A stretch of 64,000 nt of DNA from Poa pratensis (taxonomy: Eukaryota > Streptophyta > Magnoliopsida > Poales > Poaceae), in the NCBI GenBank assembly GCA_947311845.1, contig CAMZMU010000041.1:115332731-115396730 (forward strand). The letters run 5' to 3'. The translations under genes were made by a program, and so were the position numbers. This document shows positions 1 to 11,739 of the stretch, one piece after another (positions within the stretch are counted from its first letter, which is position 1; the number at the start of each line of letters is the position of its first letter). The notes under the pieces are model-generated. The model was not told the origin of the DNA, made no database searches, and worked only from the letters and a program-made list of their open reading frames with translations.

Positions 1-213
1 TGAGTGCGAGAGAAAAGCCGGGTTATAAGAGAACCGCCAAAAGGAGCTGGTCTGAAATATAACCCGGCCATTCAGTGTTAATGATCTTTATTTTGTTTTC
101 AGGAGTTTAACTCGGATAATCCCATCAGCAGCTACCCTCGAGTAATCAAATCAAGATCAAGATTATCAAGTGAAGCAATAGATGAGCTTATTCAAGTCAA
201 ACTTGGGGATTAC
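1..213 (+). mobile_element. 3' internal end of an LTR retrotransposon with polypurine tract
   Basis: No ORF is recognisable here. The segment ends in a purine-rich stretch (about 200-213, containing CTTGGGGAT) directly before a TGTTGGGGGG LTR start at 214, which is the normal layout of the 3' end of an LTR element internal region. The rest of that element lies outside the window. Family not identified; Ty3/gypsy is inferred from the LTR style. Confidence 0.6.
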
Positions 214-798
214 TGTTGGGGGGATAATAACCCGGTATACTCAAGACCAAGGAAGAATTAGTCGGACGGCCCAAGGACTGGTCCAAGTGATGTGTACAAG
301 ATATGGGCCGGTTATAGCTGGGCCAATATGCCTAACATGACTCGTCCCTAGAAGGAAGGATCTAGAAGAACTAGAGTCCGAGTGCAGGAAGGAACCGGGT
401 GACTTGGAGGCTACGGAAGGTCAAGAAGAACCTAGAGTAGGACTCCGGGCTTGTATGTAACTCGGTATTCATTGTAAGTTCGGGAGACCCGACGTCTATA
501 TAAACGGGCTCCCAGAACATAGATAGACAAGTCTTAAGCCCTAGTTCGATATCACCGCTATCAAGCGAAACCCTTGTAACCTGTCTCGTAACCCGGCTCT
601 GTTGTCGTAGCCGAGTTATCGAGACCTCGAGATCAATAACATAGAAGCAGGAAGTAGGTCTTTATCTCCAATGGAGAGGCTGAACCTGGGTAAACCCTTT
701 TCCCCCAACGAGCGTGACAATCTCCTGAAGTACCAAGGTGCCTTGCCCCAATCATCAAGTTACCCTATGGTAACATCTGCCGTGATAACCCCACGACA
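214..798 (+). repeat. LTR of a Ty3/gypsy-type element (585 bp)
   Basis: The LTR begins TGTTGGGGGG and ends CCCCACGACA, the same kind of terminus as the other gypsy LTRs in this window. A TATATAA box lies at about 497-504 and is followed by a probable transcribed region. No TGGCGCC-type primer-binding site follows, so this is a 3' or solo LTR. A partner LTR is not visible. Confidence 0.7.
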
Positions 799-1240
799 CT
801 ACCTCCCTTTTACACTCGGGGGACGCGCAGCTACTTCGTCGACCGGGCTTCCAAACGCTTCGATAGGTTCGTGGGTGGATCTGAGAGCCCAGTTCCTCCG
901 AGCTTTTCGGGATCACCAAGAGCAGTGCTGCACTCGTGGGAGACTGTACCACCTGTTTCGATGGCCTGGGGAAAGGCTGAGAGACTACGTTCACCGCTTC
1001 AAGATCACCCTGAATCGCGTTCCCGGGACTAAGGACGCAACGGCAGTACTGCCTTTCAGCGCTAATGTCAGGAACCAAAGAGTAAGGGAAAAACTAATAA
1101 CCAGATCAGTTGATTCTCAGTCAGAGCTATGGCCAATATTGGAAAGATGTGTGATGAAAGAAGAACGAAAAGATCCGTTCGCGGGACAGGTTCCCGGGAG
1201 TAGCATACCCTCGGGAAGGTATGGTGGAAGATGGGTCAGT
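799..1240 (+). pseudogene. gag capsid fragment of a Ty3/gypsy element
   Basis: An open frame reads through the end of the upstream LTR into about 130 residues resembling Ty3/gypsy gag (retrotrans_gag). It shows the W-x-L-x-x-x-F core (SWVDLRAQFLRAF), then an ERLRDYVHRFK segment and an NVRNQRVREKL segment. The same motifs occur in the gag at 18.3-18.6 kb (SWRALKEQFLGAF, ETLRKFIQRFT, NVRNPKMREKL). There is no upstream primer-binding site or own start, and no zinc knuckle, protease or pol follows. It is a truncated remnant, probably the target of the LTR at 214-798. Confidence 0.7.
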
Positions 1241-1498
1241 TTATCCTGGCCTACGCAATTCTTCCAGAAAACAAAGTCTTATGTTGAAGGGTAAGCAGGT
1301 TCTGAGTGGTTTGGGCAGAGGGAAGAATCAGGATATGGATTGGGGCAAGTTTTGAGTTCTGTGGAAATTTGAGTTTTCAGCATGTTGGCTTGTTTTGCGC
1401 TTTTCCGTTTCTCGTGTTTTGTGTTCAAGGAAGTGAAAACCTATTTGCGGGATATGCCCGGAACAGTCCGTATCCGGGATCATACCCGTGAACGGTGG

Positions 1499-1845
1499 AA
1501 GCGGGAAGGGTCCGTCCCTCCACAGGTATGCGGTGGGTCTGGATCCGTTCCGCCACAATATGTTAAGCGGGAAGCGTCCGTCCCTCCGCAGATGTGATAG
1601 TGGGTCTGGATCTGTTCCGCCACATACGTCGCATGTTTAGTAAGCGGGAAGGGTCCGTCCGTCCGCAGGTGTGATAGTGGGTCCGGATCCGTTCCGCCAC
1701 ATACGTCGCATGTTTAGTAAGCGGGAAGGGTCCATCCCTCCGCAGGTGTGATAGTGGGTCTGGATCTGTTCCGCCACGTGTGTTGCACATATGTAAAGTG
1801 GGAAGGGTCCGTCCCTCCACAGTTGAAAAAGTGGGAAGGATCCGT
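1499..1845. repeat. 77-bp tandem repeat array (left half)
   Basis: Units starting AAGCGGGAAGGGTCCGTCC begin at 1499, 1565, 1642, 1719 and 1796, and a short unit begins at 1829. Spacings are 66, 77, 77, 77 and 33 bp. Each long unit carries GGATCYGTTCCGCCAC near its end. The array is cut at 1845 by a CACTA transposon and resumes at 13092. It translates in several frames into repetitive peptides without family resemblance and is treated as non-coding. Confidence 0.85.
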
Positions 1846-2110
1846 CACTACAACACACTAGTCACGTAGTGACGCTAAATTTGGAGCTAGACGCGATATT
1901 TCATCACTAGAGGGTTGTACAGACGCTTCCATAAAGCGTCGTTAAAACGTCTTCTTATGCACCGTCTCAAATGATATAGACGTAAGGACGCTTCAGTGAG
2001 ACGTTTAAAAGCATGCCTACACATATAAAGACGATTTAATAAATACGCTTTTGTAACGTCTCTATTACTATAGACACGCTATATTTGTGTCGCAACAAAG
2101 GTTAGAGATG
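1846..2110. repeat. CACTA no. 1 left subterminal repeat region
   Basis: Short motifs of the GACGCTT/AAGCGTC/AGACGTTT type recur in both orientations (for example about 1920-1950 and 1985-2010). In En/Spm elements such subterminal motifs are bound by the element's DNA-binding protein. The matching region at the right end is about 12880-13091. Confidence 0.7.
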
Positions 2111-2210
2111 TTTTCTCCGTGGAGTGTATAATATTTTATACATGATATATACATGAATTTATCTGTATTTCGTATGCAGGACGTACATCCTTCTTATACG
2201 TATTATGTAT

Positions 2211-2240
2211 ACTAGCAAAGTGCCCGTGCGTTGCAACGGG
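2211..2240. other. Motif containing GTGCCCGTGCGTTGCAACGG
   Basis: The string ACTAGCAAAGTGCCCG followed by TGCGTTGCAACGGG resembles a motif I associate with the end of a dispersed grass transposon, possibly a Helitron 5' end. I cannot confirm the family or find a matching other end. Reported as an unresolved repeat boundary inside CACTA no. 1. Confidence 0.3.
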
Positions 2241-2636
2241 GGGAACTATACATTAGAAAACTACAAATATTAGTTGTCCAACCTTATTTGTTATCTTAAT
2301 CTTTTTAAAACATTGATTTATTTACTGTATCTAAAAAACTAAGTAAGCATATAGTCTCACAAAAAGATTCAGTAAATTTGAAATTGTATTTTGCATTCAT
2401 GAACCTTCTACCATTATCCCGTCTTTTGCAATTTATTCCCATGGAAAAATAGGAGAGTCAATGATAATTTTGTCATATTCAACTGGGCTCCCAATTGACC
2501 ATCCCTATTTCTACTCATGTGTGTATACAAATTGTTTGAAGTAGGCACAAGAGGTACAGATGCCTCATGTTTAGGGAGATAAATCATAATTGTTTGATCA
2601 CATTGAACAGAGAGAAACCTCGAATTATTTGAGCTC
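2241..2636. other. AT-rich interior of CACTA no. 1, no gene seen
   Basis: About 400 bp of AT-rich sequence with no long open frame and no recognisable repeat between the motif at 2211-2240 and the MITE. Confidence 0.5.
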
Positions 2637-2639
2637 TAA

Positions 2640-3025
2640 GAGCATTCCAAGCATGGCCCTAAACTGCTCCCAAACCGATCTTTTTGCGTCCGGGCTGGTT
2701 AATTTCGTGGGGACCAGCGTCCGCACGTCCGGCAGCCCCCAAACCCACACCATATGTGGGGGGAGTTTGGGGAGAATTAGCACGCCCGGACGCACGTCCG
2801 GACGCATGTTGGACCACCTTTTTGGCATGTTGGACCACCTTTTTCCTTTCTTTTGTCCTTCAATCATTGCTCTTTTTCCCTTTCCACCAATCACATGCAA
2901 ATGGTCCCACAGTTTGGGGTGACATTTGGAGGCAATGGTTGTAGGAGGCCAATTTTTAGAGGCGTACGCGGACAGCCGTCCGGACGTTTCGGGGCCGGAT
3001 TTGGGGACCTCGCTTGGAGATGCTC
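2640..3025. mobile_element. PIF/Harbinger-type MITE (386 bp)
   Basis: The ends are imperfect inverted repeats: GAGCATTCCAAGC at the left and GCTTGGAGATGCTC at the right. They are flanked by the 3-bp duplication TAA (2637-2639 and 3026-3028). TWA duplications with GAGCATCTCCAA-like termini are typical of PIF/Harbinger MITEs in grasses. The interior is unusually rich in CpG and contains several copies of CGTCCGGACG-like strings. Reading frames through it are incidental. Confidence 0.85.
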
Positions 3026-3299
3026 TAAGGTTAGTAAAAAAAGACATAAACCCGTAAGCTTCATGCACTTGGCTAAAATGTCAGGAAAATCCAAGCATTT
3101 TGCAACCGTGAACTGCAGACAATTAAGCTCTAAACCTATAATCCAATAGGTTCATAAGAGTCGATTAAGCATTTTACATAGTGTACCCTGTGTGGATATG
3201 TACAGCCGTAAAAGAAGACTCGAGATGCAGCGGCGCAGAGCATCCATTACATGCTAATTTCGAAATATAATCACTATACTAAATATACATATGCTTATA

Positions 3300-3610
3300 G
3301 ATCAGCAGTGGATTGAAAGAGCCATGACCCCGTGGGTTTGCAGTCCTCGATGAATGAACCGCGTGGCAGAGCAATGTCAAAGATGGTCTTGCTGTTCATG
3401 TCCTAGATGTCCAAGCTGGCTGGGTTGTCACCGATCCCCAAGCGCCGATGGCGAAGTATATGCGGTTCCTTGGCATGTTCCCGCCGTAGCCAGGCGCCGA
3501 CAAACAGCGTCTCGTCATCCGCCAGGCTCGCCACCTCAAACCACCGTCCGCGGTCTGTAACTTGTTGAAGCTCTTCTTCAATTTGGCCGGCGAAACCGCG
3601 AAAGGTTGTC
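3300..3610 (-). pseudogene. F-box/DUF295-like gene fragment
   Basis: The minus strand encodes, across two frames, pieces typical of plant F-box proteins with a C-terminal DUF295 domain: GRWFEVASLADDETLFVG, then in another frame MPRNRIYFAIG, then back to MNSKTIFDIALPRGSFIED followed by KPTGSWLFQS. In the family these segments are consecutive near the C-terminus. Here at least one frameshift and an in-frame TAG before MNSK break them. No N-terminal F-box is visible. The fragment lies inside CACTA no. 1, so it was probably captured from a host gene. Family assignment is from motif memory. Confidence 0.55.
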
Positions 3611-3658
3611 TAATCTGGTCATATGTGTCCTACAGTCTACTGACTACTTTTGGCATTT

Positions 3659-4480
3659 GAGCATCTCCAATAAATTTAGTTAGTAGTCCGGAAGCTTGAA
3701 CAAAACGGAGCAAAGAAACACTGTTAGCCCAGAGGCATATAAGCAAACACCTGATGCCCGCATGGAGGCGCCCATGGAGCAGGAGAAGCTCTCTCCTCCC
3801 CGTGCGTACCTTGTAGCTGCCGTAGATGTTAACTCGTGCTTCGCCTGCGGAGGCTCTAATGGAGGCCCTGCCTGGCCAGGACTCCAGCGTAGATAAGAGG
3901 GGCAGCTTCCATGGCTGTGGGAAATAGGAGGGGCGGCATCCGTGGAGAGGAGACAGGCGGGGCGGCGCTCGTGGTCTTGGGAAAGAGACGGGCGAAGAGG
4001 GTGGAGGAGCAGCTCAAATCACGGAGCTCCTGCTTCTCTCAGTGGTGGCGCCCGTGCGCCGCGGCGCTCCTCCCAGCGCGCGCCCCCGGTGCTCTGCGTC
4101 GCCAGGGGCGAGCTCCTCGGTGCCGCCATCAAGCTCGGTAGGGATCCGGAGACGCGCGGAGCTCGCTGGACGTGGAATAGATTACTGGGGATTGGGAGCA
4201 GATGAGCGGAGCAGCAGTCACTCGGCCCCGTTGCCGTCACTTAAGGCGGAGCAGCATCCAGCGCGCCGAAGGCCCCGCGAGGCCTCAATTTCGTGGCTGT
4301 CGGTTCGCCGTGCAGCAGCGCCAAGGAAGACGTTGAACTCCGGCTGATCCCACGGCGACGCGGACGCGCCGCAGCCGCCGGCGCCCATCTCGGAGCACAC
4401 CATGCTCCGCCGCCAAGGTCGGCAGCCACTCGTCGCACACGTTCTCTACTGGATAGGGTTCAGGGCATAGAATGCAAAAC
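3659..4480. other. GC-rich segment, no assignable gene
   Basis: It starts with GAGCATCTCCAATAAA, which looks like one end of another Harbinger-type MITE (no partner end found). It continues as GC-rich DNA with short overlapping open frames on both strands rich in Ala, Arg and Pro. No frame stays open beyond about 100 codons and none resembles a family. It could be a captured 5' exon/UTR or decayed transposon. Confidence 0.4.
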
Positions 4481-5299
4481 TTCCTAAGTTTATTGGACTG
4501 CGGGTTGATTTACAACTTTCTGAGGACTAAAATGCAAAATGACCGCGACGTACGAACCGCGACGGTTATCTGAATTATATAGTAGAGAAGAGATACATAT
4601 TTACGACGAGGTGCAAATACGTAATTTATTTTTTGTTTTTAATAAAGCGTCTCAAGAGACATGCTGGTATAATTCGCTTTTATTCAGAAATTTAGGTGGA
4701 AACATATTTTTTAAATATATTTGAAAGTTCATGCATCGTACAAGGCTGGACCATAGGAGCGAACGCTGAAAACTGCAGACCGTAGAGCTGAATGAAATAA
4801 TTGCAATAATAGCTAAAAAAACTGAAACTGGATCAAATATAATATTAATTATGTGCAAATACACTGGGAAGGATCGTGAACAAGCAAGAAATAATAAAAT
4901 ATCCTATATAGTGTCCATTATCTTTCTAAACTGATAGTAGAGCCCTCCATAGTCTAGTTGAGGCGAAAACAAATGCTTCCTTCCATCCATCTTCATTCAT
5001 TTTAAAGTCGTTTAGCTCCAAAATTAACCTGCAAAAGAACTCACAGCAAAGGTGAGAAACTCCCTGAAATAATCAAGTACAGGGACAGATGACAAATTTA
5101 TTTGATAAAATATAAAACATGACTAATCCGACATGACAAAGATGTACTATCCCCGGCTACAACATGCATCCTTTTGCCTATGTGCTGGCACAAAACATAA
5201 TACACATTTAAATGTTAAATCAAAGCACACCCATATCAGAAAATTGTAACATACCAGGTTGTTATTTGTCTGGTTCGAGCTGGATTTCTTCTTTTTGAC
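4481..5299. other. AT-rich 3' flank of the CACTA no. 1 Ptta/En/Spm-type gene
   Basis: No supported gene. The stretch lies downstream of the minus-strand gene and probably holds its 3' UTR and element interior. Confidence 0.45.
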
Positions 5300-8034
5300 C
5301 TACAAAGCACAAAGTTTATAAAAAATTAAGCTAGCATCAGAACTGACAAGGGAATGTAATGCTTGTACATATGAAAATGTACTTACAATGAACTTTGGCC
5401 AAGCAATTACATGACCAAATGCGTCTTTGACAGTTTGAATATCTTCATACGGTCTAGGCAACTTTTCATCTGAAATCTCTGTAAGACGGTTAATAAGAAC
5501 TCCATAATATTGATCTCCAAGCATGTTTCCTCCAACCACATATGTTTTGTCTTGACTCATCAAAGTTCCTATCCCTACAACTTTGTTTTTGTTTCTTGGT
5601 TTTCCGAAAACAAATAGACTTCAGAATCCTGTAACTTGAAGAAACACAACATGTAAAAAAGTGGCACTACTACTTGTACGAAACAGCAAATCTGTGTACC
5701 TTGTTAGAAGGTTGCTTATGTGGCAAAGATGATACAGAACAGCCTTCATCAGCTTCAGTGGAGTTTTCGTTGTTTGCTTTCTGCAACCAAAGATCATATA
5801 AACTTTACATATAACAGATAATTTTTTGATATGGTCTAATGATTGAGTGAATTCATTTGCACCATAGCAACTATGCGGCGACGTCCTAAAGATGAATTGG
5901 CATAACTCTCTTTGCCATAATTTTCAGGACACGGTTGCTGCAATTGTGGATGAAAATAAATAATCAATAATATTACATTTAGAAATCACTACAGCCACAC
6001 CGATTCTAAATGCACACCACAGTAGCATATACCTTCTTAGTAACCTGAGCACGTGGTACACAATCTTGAAGTTCTTTAGCATATATTTCCGGCTGTGCTT
6101 CCTACGGTTCATGCTAAGAATTAGGAACAGTTTCCTAAATGAGTAAAAGACGTTTAACATACCTTTGTAATCATGTCCTTATGTGGCAAGGATGAATCTG
6201 CACAACCCTCTTTCATTGTACTACACATTCCAGGAAGCAATTCCTGCTTACAACAAACAATACTTAAGGAATGTAGAATCTTCCATTACATACTTGTTAA
6301 CTAAGAAACTATTAGGTAAAAACTAGTGTGTCACCTGGAAAGTGTTTGCTGAAGTGTGCATAGTGTGAGGTGCTTCTCCAATATCATTATTTATTTCATG
6401 TCGGATAAAATTATCAGTAGCTTCATGAAGGTCAACCTGCAACAAGAACATGATAAGAGTATATAGATGATCATTAAATTATTTTTCCACAAAGAGATCG
6501 GTCCAGGTGCTAACTTCATCATTTTTTTCATCTTCCAGTACATTTCTATAATCCTCTCCAGGGAACTTTTTTGCGATGAACGCACGCATCATTTGGAACT
6601 CATCTTGCATGTTTTCTACATTATCTCCAATAGCTCGGAGCTTAAACTGAACCGTTTTGTCTTGAACAGAATCCTCCACAAAAGCCATTCCTTGAGAAAC
6701 CTTTACATGGCTCCAATACTTATCATGATAAAAGCTTTTTCCTTTTTGCAAGTGAAAGACTTTCCTTGCCATCTAATTTTCTTTTAGATAACTCCGCATG
6801 AGTTGTGTCCTATGAAATAAACACATCATTCATATAATGAACTTGCTCACTTTTATTCTCTAAACATGTAATAAGTAGACTCATACCATCATTGCATTAA
6901 CATTGCCACAATTATTATTGTCGTCCTTTCTTTTATGGGCTTCATCCCATAGTTCAATCTTGCTCGCCTTTCCATTCCTTTCAGTTTCCTGTTACACAAA
7001 GTAAATGACATGGTTTAGTAATCATACTTCTGTTAGAAGATCTTTAGTTTTCTTAATAACAAGTTTAGACCATCTCTTTAAGGAGCCGAGCATGGCCTTT
7101 CCTCCCGGTGGTGTGTGAATTCTTCTGTTGCTTTGCACACTCAGAATTTTTTTAGACATATTTTCTGCAAGTAAGAGAGATTTAAACAATAGTAATGGTA
7201 GAAAACTGATTTCCAAATGCAGTTTAAAGATGAGAAAATAAAGTAGTACCATGTGGGCATCCTGACACCAAATTCCAACAAGAAAAAGCCATTGATGTTC
7301 ATTAACACCAGGTGGAACGTCTTTCCCAATTTCATCCAAAGACTTTGTGTTACGATTATAATACTTTTTCTTTAGGCGGGATTTTTAGGCTCTCCACTTT
7401 TTTGCAAGTGTCATTAGGATCCAGTCTCGTGTAAGTTGCATTGTCTCTGGAGGGTAGGCAAATTTTACCTTCAGGAAGCAAAGTGCATTGTTAAAATGTT
7501 AATAAACATAATAATTTATGTTACAGTATCGTGTTGTGAAGTTTTACCTCAACAAGTTTAATCATCTCCTTGTGTTTTGCCTCAAACATCTCATTGTCCC
7601 ATCTTGGAATATGCAATGGTGCAATTGTCGAGTTTTTTGCTAGTTCGGTAAGATAACTGCTAAGAATGGAACCTGACCTTTCATTTGGAACTCCATTTTG
7701 ATCAGTCCCCACAATAATCTTTCCTCCTTTCAAATTCGAAATATATTTATTTTGAAAAAACCCCCAGTATCTGTCGCGTGTCCCCATTGGGCCCTGCATG
7801 TAGGAATATCACAAAGATGTATATAATGGTGGCAAATGACAATCATATGTAACATGGAAGATTTATAGCAAAACCTACAGATTATCTTTATTGCGCTAGT
7901 AGATTCATGAGGCATCGCTGGTAATATATTTTCAATCTCTGGAGGACCTTGTAAACCATCTTCATTGAGCTCTCCCTTTTCTGCATCATGTTCAGAAAAA
8001 TTTATCTTTCGTAGTCGTCGAGATATACTCGACA
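5300..8034 (-). pseudogene. Ptta/En/Spm-type transposon protein (Transposase_24-like), multi-exon
   Basis: The second gene of CACTA no. 1. Minus-strand exon-sized frames with plausible GT/AG borders encode a protein of the plant En/Spm accessory type. One well-defined exon is 7793-7548 (acceptor CATGCAG, donor GAG|GTAAAAC), with residues such as RDRYWGFFQNKY. The next carries DEIGKDVPPGVNEHQW (7339-7255). Others are at about 7167-7025 (RRIHTPPGGKAML), 6772-6479 (about 97 aa, GKSFYHDKYWSHVK) and 5470-5385 (TVKDAFGHVIAWPKFIV, the C-terminal signature I associate with PF03004). In En/Spm this class of protein binds subterminal repeats. An in-frame TAA near 7388 and frame changes in the 3' part suggest loss of function. 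Exon limits are approximate. Confidence 0.6.
5700..6250 (-). repeat. Three related exon-like segments in the CACTA no. 1 gene
   Basis: Three blocks at about 5705-5780, 5868-5945 and 6165-6250 share a TTATGTGGCAAGGATGAA-like core; two of them encode SSLPHK-type peptides on the minus strand. They look like a triplicated exon, about 160-300 bp apart. Confidence 0.45.
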
Positions 8035-8439
8035 TTATATCTGTCATAACGAATGCAAAATGAGTCAACCTTTCCACAGTGCAAAAAATGAATTAACAAT
8101 TGTGAGATTATGGAACTGCAGACATAGGAACACTACAATTTGGTCCTCATCCATGACATGAAAAACATTAATGTCAGATCATAGTATGCATCATTATAAA
8201 AGTACAGGATGACGACAGTGATTCCGAATTTTTTAAGACACGATCAAACATGGATTTCAGAGGTTTTATTTTAAAAAACAACTAGACATACTAAGTACAG
8301 AACGGGGAATGAGATATCAAAAAACAACTAGACAGATATCCCAATAATGCAGGGTTCACAAACACTTGACACTTACAAATCAGAGTAAATACATAGTCTG
8401 AGAGGTAATAGAAACGGTGGATTGGCAACGAGTGGATGC

Positions 8440-8840
8440 TGCCGGCCTGTGCATGAGATGGATCCACGGGACCCCCCTGCACCTAGTACCGCACCCATCG
8501 CAGGCCGCGGCAATCCCTACCTCTTCGCTGTCATCCGTGAAGGCACCGGCCGGCGGCGCCGGCCGGCCATAGATTGACTTAATAGTACTCGTATAATCTA
8601 AACGAGACAGATCCGAGGGAGCACAAACCTGGGCGGAGGCACACGGCAGCGGATCCGATCTTTGATGATCAGTTCATGTGTGGCGGCTAGAGAGAGGAAG
8701 TGCCAGGCTTCCCCTTCGTCTAAACAACAGATGGGGGCGAGAGGAAAATATTGAGCGGTTATAAGCGGGACTATTTTCTTAAGCGGTAACACCACCAAAG
8801 TTAGCGCCAAACCAAAAAAATATTCGCAAAAAAAAGCGAC
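8440..8840 (-). promoter_or_regulatory. Probable 5' region of the CACTA no. 1 Ptta/En/Spm-type gene
   Basis: A GC-rich block (8455-8580, with GCCGGCCGGCGGCGCCGGCCGGC-type palindromic DNA around 8548-8570) lies upstream of the minus-strand gene and may be its 5' UTR or first exon. This is inferred from position and composition only. Confidence 0.3.
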
Positions 8841-8995
8841 AAACGAAAATATAATTCGGGATATTTCATACGCAGTAAAACTAACGCTGTTAGCGCCAAA
8901 CGAAAAAATAAGTCGGAATAATTTTCATATAAGCAGTAAAACTAACGATGTTAGCGAAAAATAAGTCGGAATATTCAAATATTTCTAAATAAGGC
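8790..8995. repeat. Diverged tandem repeat (~65-70 bp units)
   Basis: Three units share the elements GTTAGCG, AAACGAAAAAATA, TCGGAATA and GCAGTAAAACTAACG. Non-coding. It lies between the two CACTA no. 1 genes, in the position of an intergenic control region. Confidence 0.55.
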
Positions 8996-9760
8996 AGATA
9001 TTCGGGATCATGGTATTATACGGCTTTTGTATCTTGATAAACAATCGTTTCTATATCGTATATCTCCCATATTCGTCTTCATCTGTTTTTTGTGTTTTCG
9101 ATTTTCTTTTCTGATTCTAGATAAATGGTGTGGATGATTTCATCAGTTTCCGTTCTATTTTCAACACTAAAGCAATCAATGATGGTGAACAACATTATAT
9201 ATAAAGAATTTTATACTCATACGTAAATCCAAATATATGTCCATTCATTATTTGTTCCATATACATCTTCAAATTTGTTTTCATTGGTTTTGAATTCAGA
9301 GATACAAGTGAAATGGATAAGCATGATTCCCCATTTTTCGTTTTGTTTTCAACCCTCGAGAACGGTCATGGTGGCGATCGATGGGTATCACGTCACTAAG
9401 AGGCCCCAACCCTAGCCTATTTGTCTTGGGGTGGATCTAGCATGGACGACCTCTTTGTTTTTTTACCTAGACGACCTCCTTGTTTTATTCATTTGTTCGC
9501 GGAAGGTCGTGGCACGGTGCAGTGCTTTGCCCTTTCATTTCATAAGTGAGATGTATATCATATACACCACGACAAGTGCTAGATGCCTTTGGGCGCCGAC
9601 ACCTTCTTAAGGCGTCATCTAGGCCCTTCTCGTCATGATCCCTTTTGAGCAACGAGAAAACCCCTAAACCCAACTTGCCAGTTCATGCATGATCTAGAGC
9701 TTCTAGGTTTGTTCATGAAGTTGTTCTTGGGGTTCACCCACAACGCCACGTCTTGACGTT
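8996..9760. other. Intergenic interior of CACTA no. 1
   Basis: No supported gene. It contains remnants just downstream of the truncated TNP2 reading frame. Confidence 0.4.
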
Positions 9761-11739
9761 GTGATTCATGGTCAATTAGGGCGGGTTCAGAGCCAGGTAT
9801 TCAAGGTTATGCATCACATCAATTAAATTGTCGCATACATTTTTTTCTATATGCATCACATCAAGATTATGCCTTAACTTGTTGCCCTCCCAATAGGGCA
9901 ACTGAAAGAATACTGACTTTTTTTAAACCAATCCTCCGGCTTATTTTCGTCACGCTTATTTTTCGTACATGATTTATTCTTGTTGACATTTCTCTTACGC
10001 TTCTGATCCTCACTGTTTGCTTTCCCTTTTTTAACATTTTTGCCTCCTTTCTTGCCTTTTGTTTCTATAGCTACTTTGAGCTTTTTGCCTAACACAAACA
10101 CTCTGCCCTGCAAAATTTTCAAAGCTGAGCTGCCAGTCATAGTTTCAGGTGCGGGTTCTGTCTCTTTAGTGTTATCAAACTGCATCTTGCTTCTTCGATA
10201 TAAATGATCCTCTGGCAACCATCGGCGATGACCCGTATAACACTATTTCTTCCCTTTCTTTAGCCATCTGGATTTTGTAAATGCAGCACAAGATGGACAT
10301 GCATATTTACCACTTGTGCTCCAACCATAAAGGTACGCTAATGCAGGGAAATCATTCAAAGTCCACAATAATGCAGCTTTAAGAGGAAAGTTAAGCTTCA
10401 TAGAATCATCATATGTGTCCACACCCTCCCACAGTTGTAGGAGATCATCAACCAATGGCTGCAAATATACATCAATATTATTACCAGGGGAATGTGGTCC
10501 TGGAATGATCATTGACAAAATTAAAGATGTTTGTTTCATGCAAACCCAAGGTGGTAAGTTGTATGGAATAAGCATCACCGGCCAAGTACTATGCTTTGAA
10601 CTCATGTTTCTGAAAGGGTTAAAACCATCACTTGCAAGACCAAGGCGTACATTACGGGCATCGTCACCAAATTTGGGAAATCTGAAATCAAGATCTTTCC
10701 AACACTCTCCGTCTACTAGGTGACGCAAAACATTATCTTTTGTACATCCCTCATCATGCCAACGCATGTCATCAGATGTTTTGATAGTTGAAAAGAGCCT
10801 TTGGAGCCTTGGTATCAAAGGAAAGTACCGCAACACCTTTGCTGGTATCTTCCCGCTCTTCTTAGACAAAATTGGAGCATCTCCCTCATTATCGGTCAAC
10901 CAACGAGATGTACCACACACATGACAGTACTCTTGGTTTGCTCTTTCACCTCGAAAAAGCATGCAATCTTGAGGGCATGCATGAATTTTCTCATACTCAA
11001 GCCCCAAACCAAGAATGATCCTTTTGGCTTCATGATACTTCTTTGGTAACTTTGCCTCTTGAGGAAGTGCTTCAGATAATACACCAAGTAGTGCCGTGAA
11101 TGATTTCTGTGACCAACCATGTAAGACTTTCAATTGATATATGGTGACTAGAAATGACAACCTTGAAAATGCTTCACATCCATCGTGTAACTTTATGTTA
11201 GCATCATGTAAGAAGCTTTCTTTCTTTTCATCACCTTTTTCATATGGAGCATTCCAACTATCGGCCACATCCAGTTCCATATTTCCAAATTTAGACTGAA
11301 CACCATCAGATGGGCTTGACAGTGATTCGTAGCTGTTACTGAATTTGGTACCAAATGTAGCATTTACGAGACCTAACATGTCGTCCATTCTTTTGTGGCC
11401 ATGATCCTGTACACCATTATTCTTCGGAATACCAGCAAAAGCAAATTTACTATTGTTCTCTAATATGTGTGAAAATGCGACAGATGGTGCATCACTTTCC
11501 TCTCCATGGAAAGCCCATCTAGTATAATATTGAAGAATACCATCACACCGCAGGTGGGTTTTCACTTCATCTGAATTTTGTCTTACTTTGTTTCCACAAT
11601 TTACACATGGACAAAGGATTTTTTCACCAACCGGAACATGACGGTATGCAAAAGATAGGAATTCCTCGACACCATGTTTATAATCGACACTTGCTCTTGG
11701 TTTACTCATCCATTCTCGACCCATTCGCACTTCAGTATG
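9760..11739 (-). pseudogene. TNP2-like CACTA transposase, truncated
   Basis: The TNP2 transposase of CACTA no. 1, which in the family cuts and joins element ends. A splice acceptor (CCCCACAG) precedes the exon at 11739, and an open frame of nearly 500 codons runs to 10243. N-terminal residues (ILCPCVNCGNK, THLRCDGILQYYTRW) match the transposase-associated domain PF13963. The central part (CMLFRGERANQEYCHVCG, RNVRLGLASDGFNPF, PPWVCMKQTSLILSMIIPGP) is Transposase_21/PF02992. A TAG at 10243-10245 stands where Trp is expected before CYTGHRRWLPEDH. The same frame then continues to 9874, after which a frameshift separates it from the LPYWEGNKLRHNLDVMHIEKN-type segment (about 9900-9790). The C-terminal half is absent. 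The normal protein is several hundred residues longer. Confidence 0.85.

Noticed and set aside
214..1240. LTR at 214-798 as the 5' LTR of an element whose gag follows
   Set aside because: There is no primer-binding site after 798, and the gag-like frame starts mid-domain. A polypurine tract precedes the LTR, so it is better read as a 3' LTR next to an older gag fragment.
1328..1858. Repetitive peptides from the 77-bp array on the minus strand
   Set aside because: All frames of the tandem repeat give repetitive peptides; there is no start context or conserved domain.
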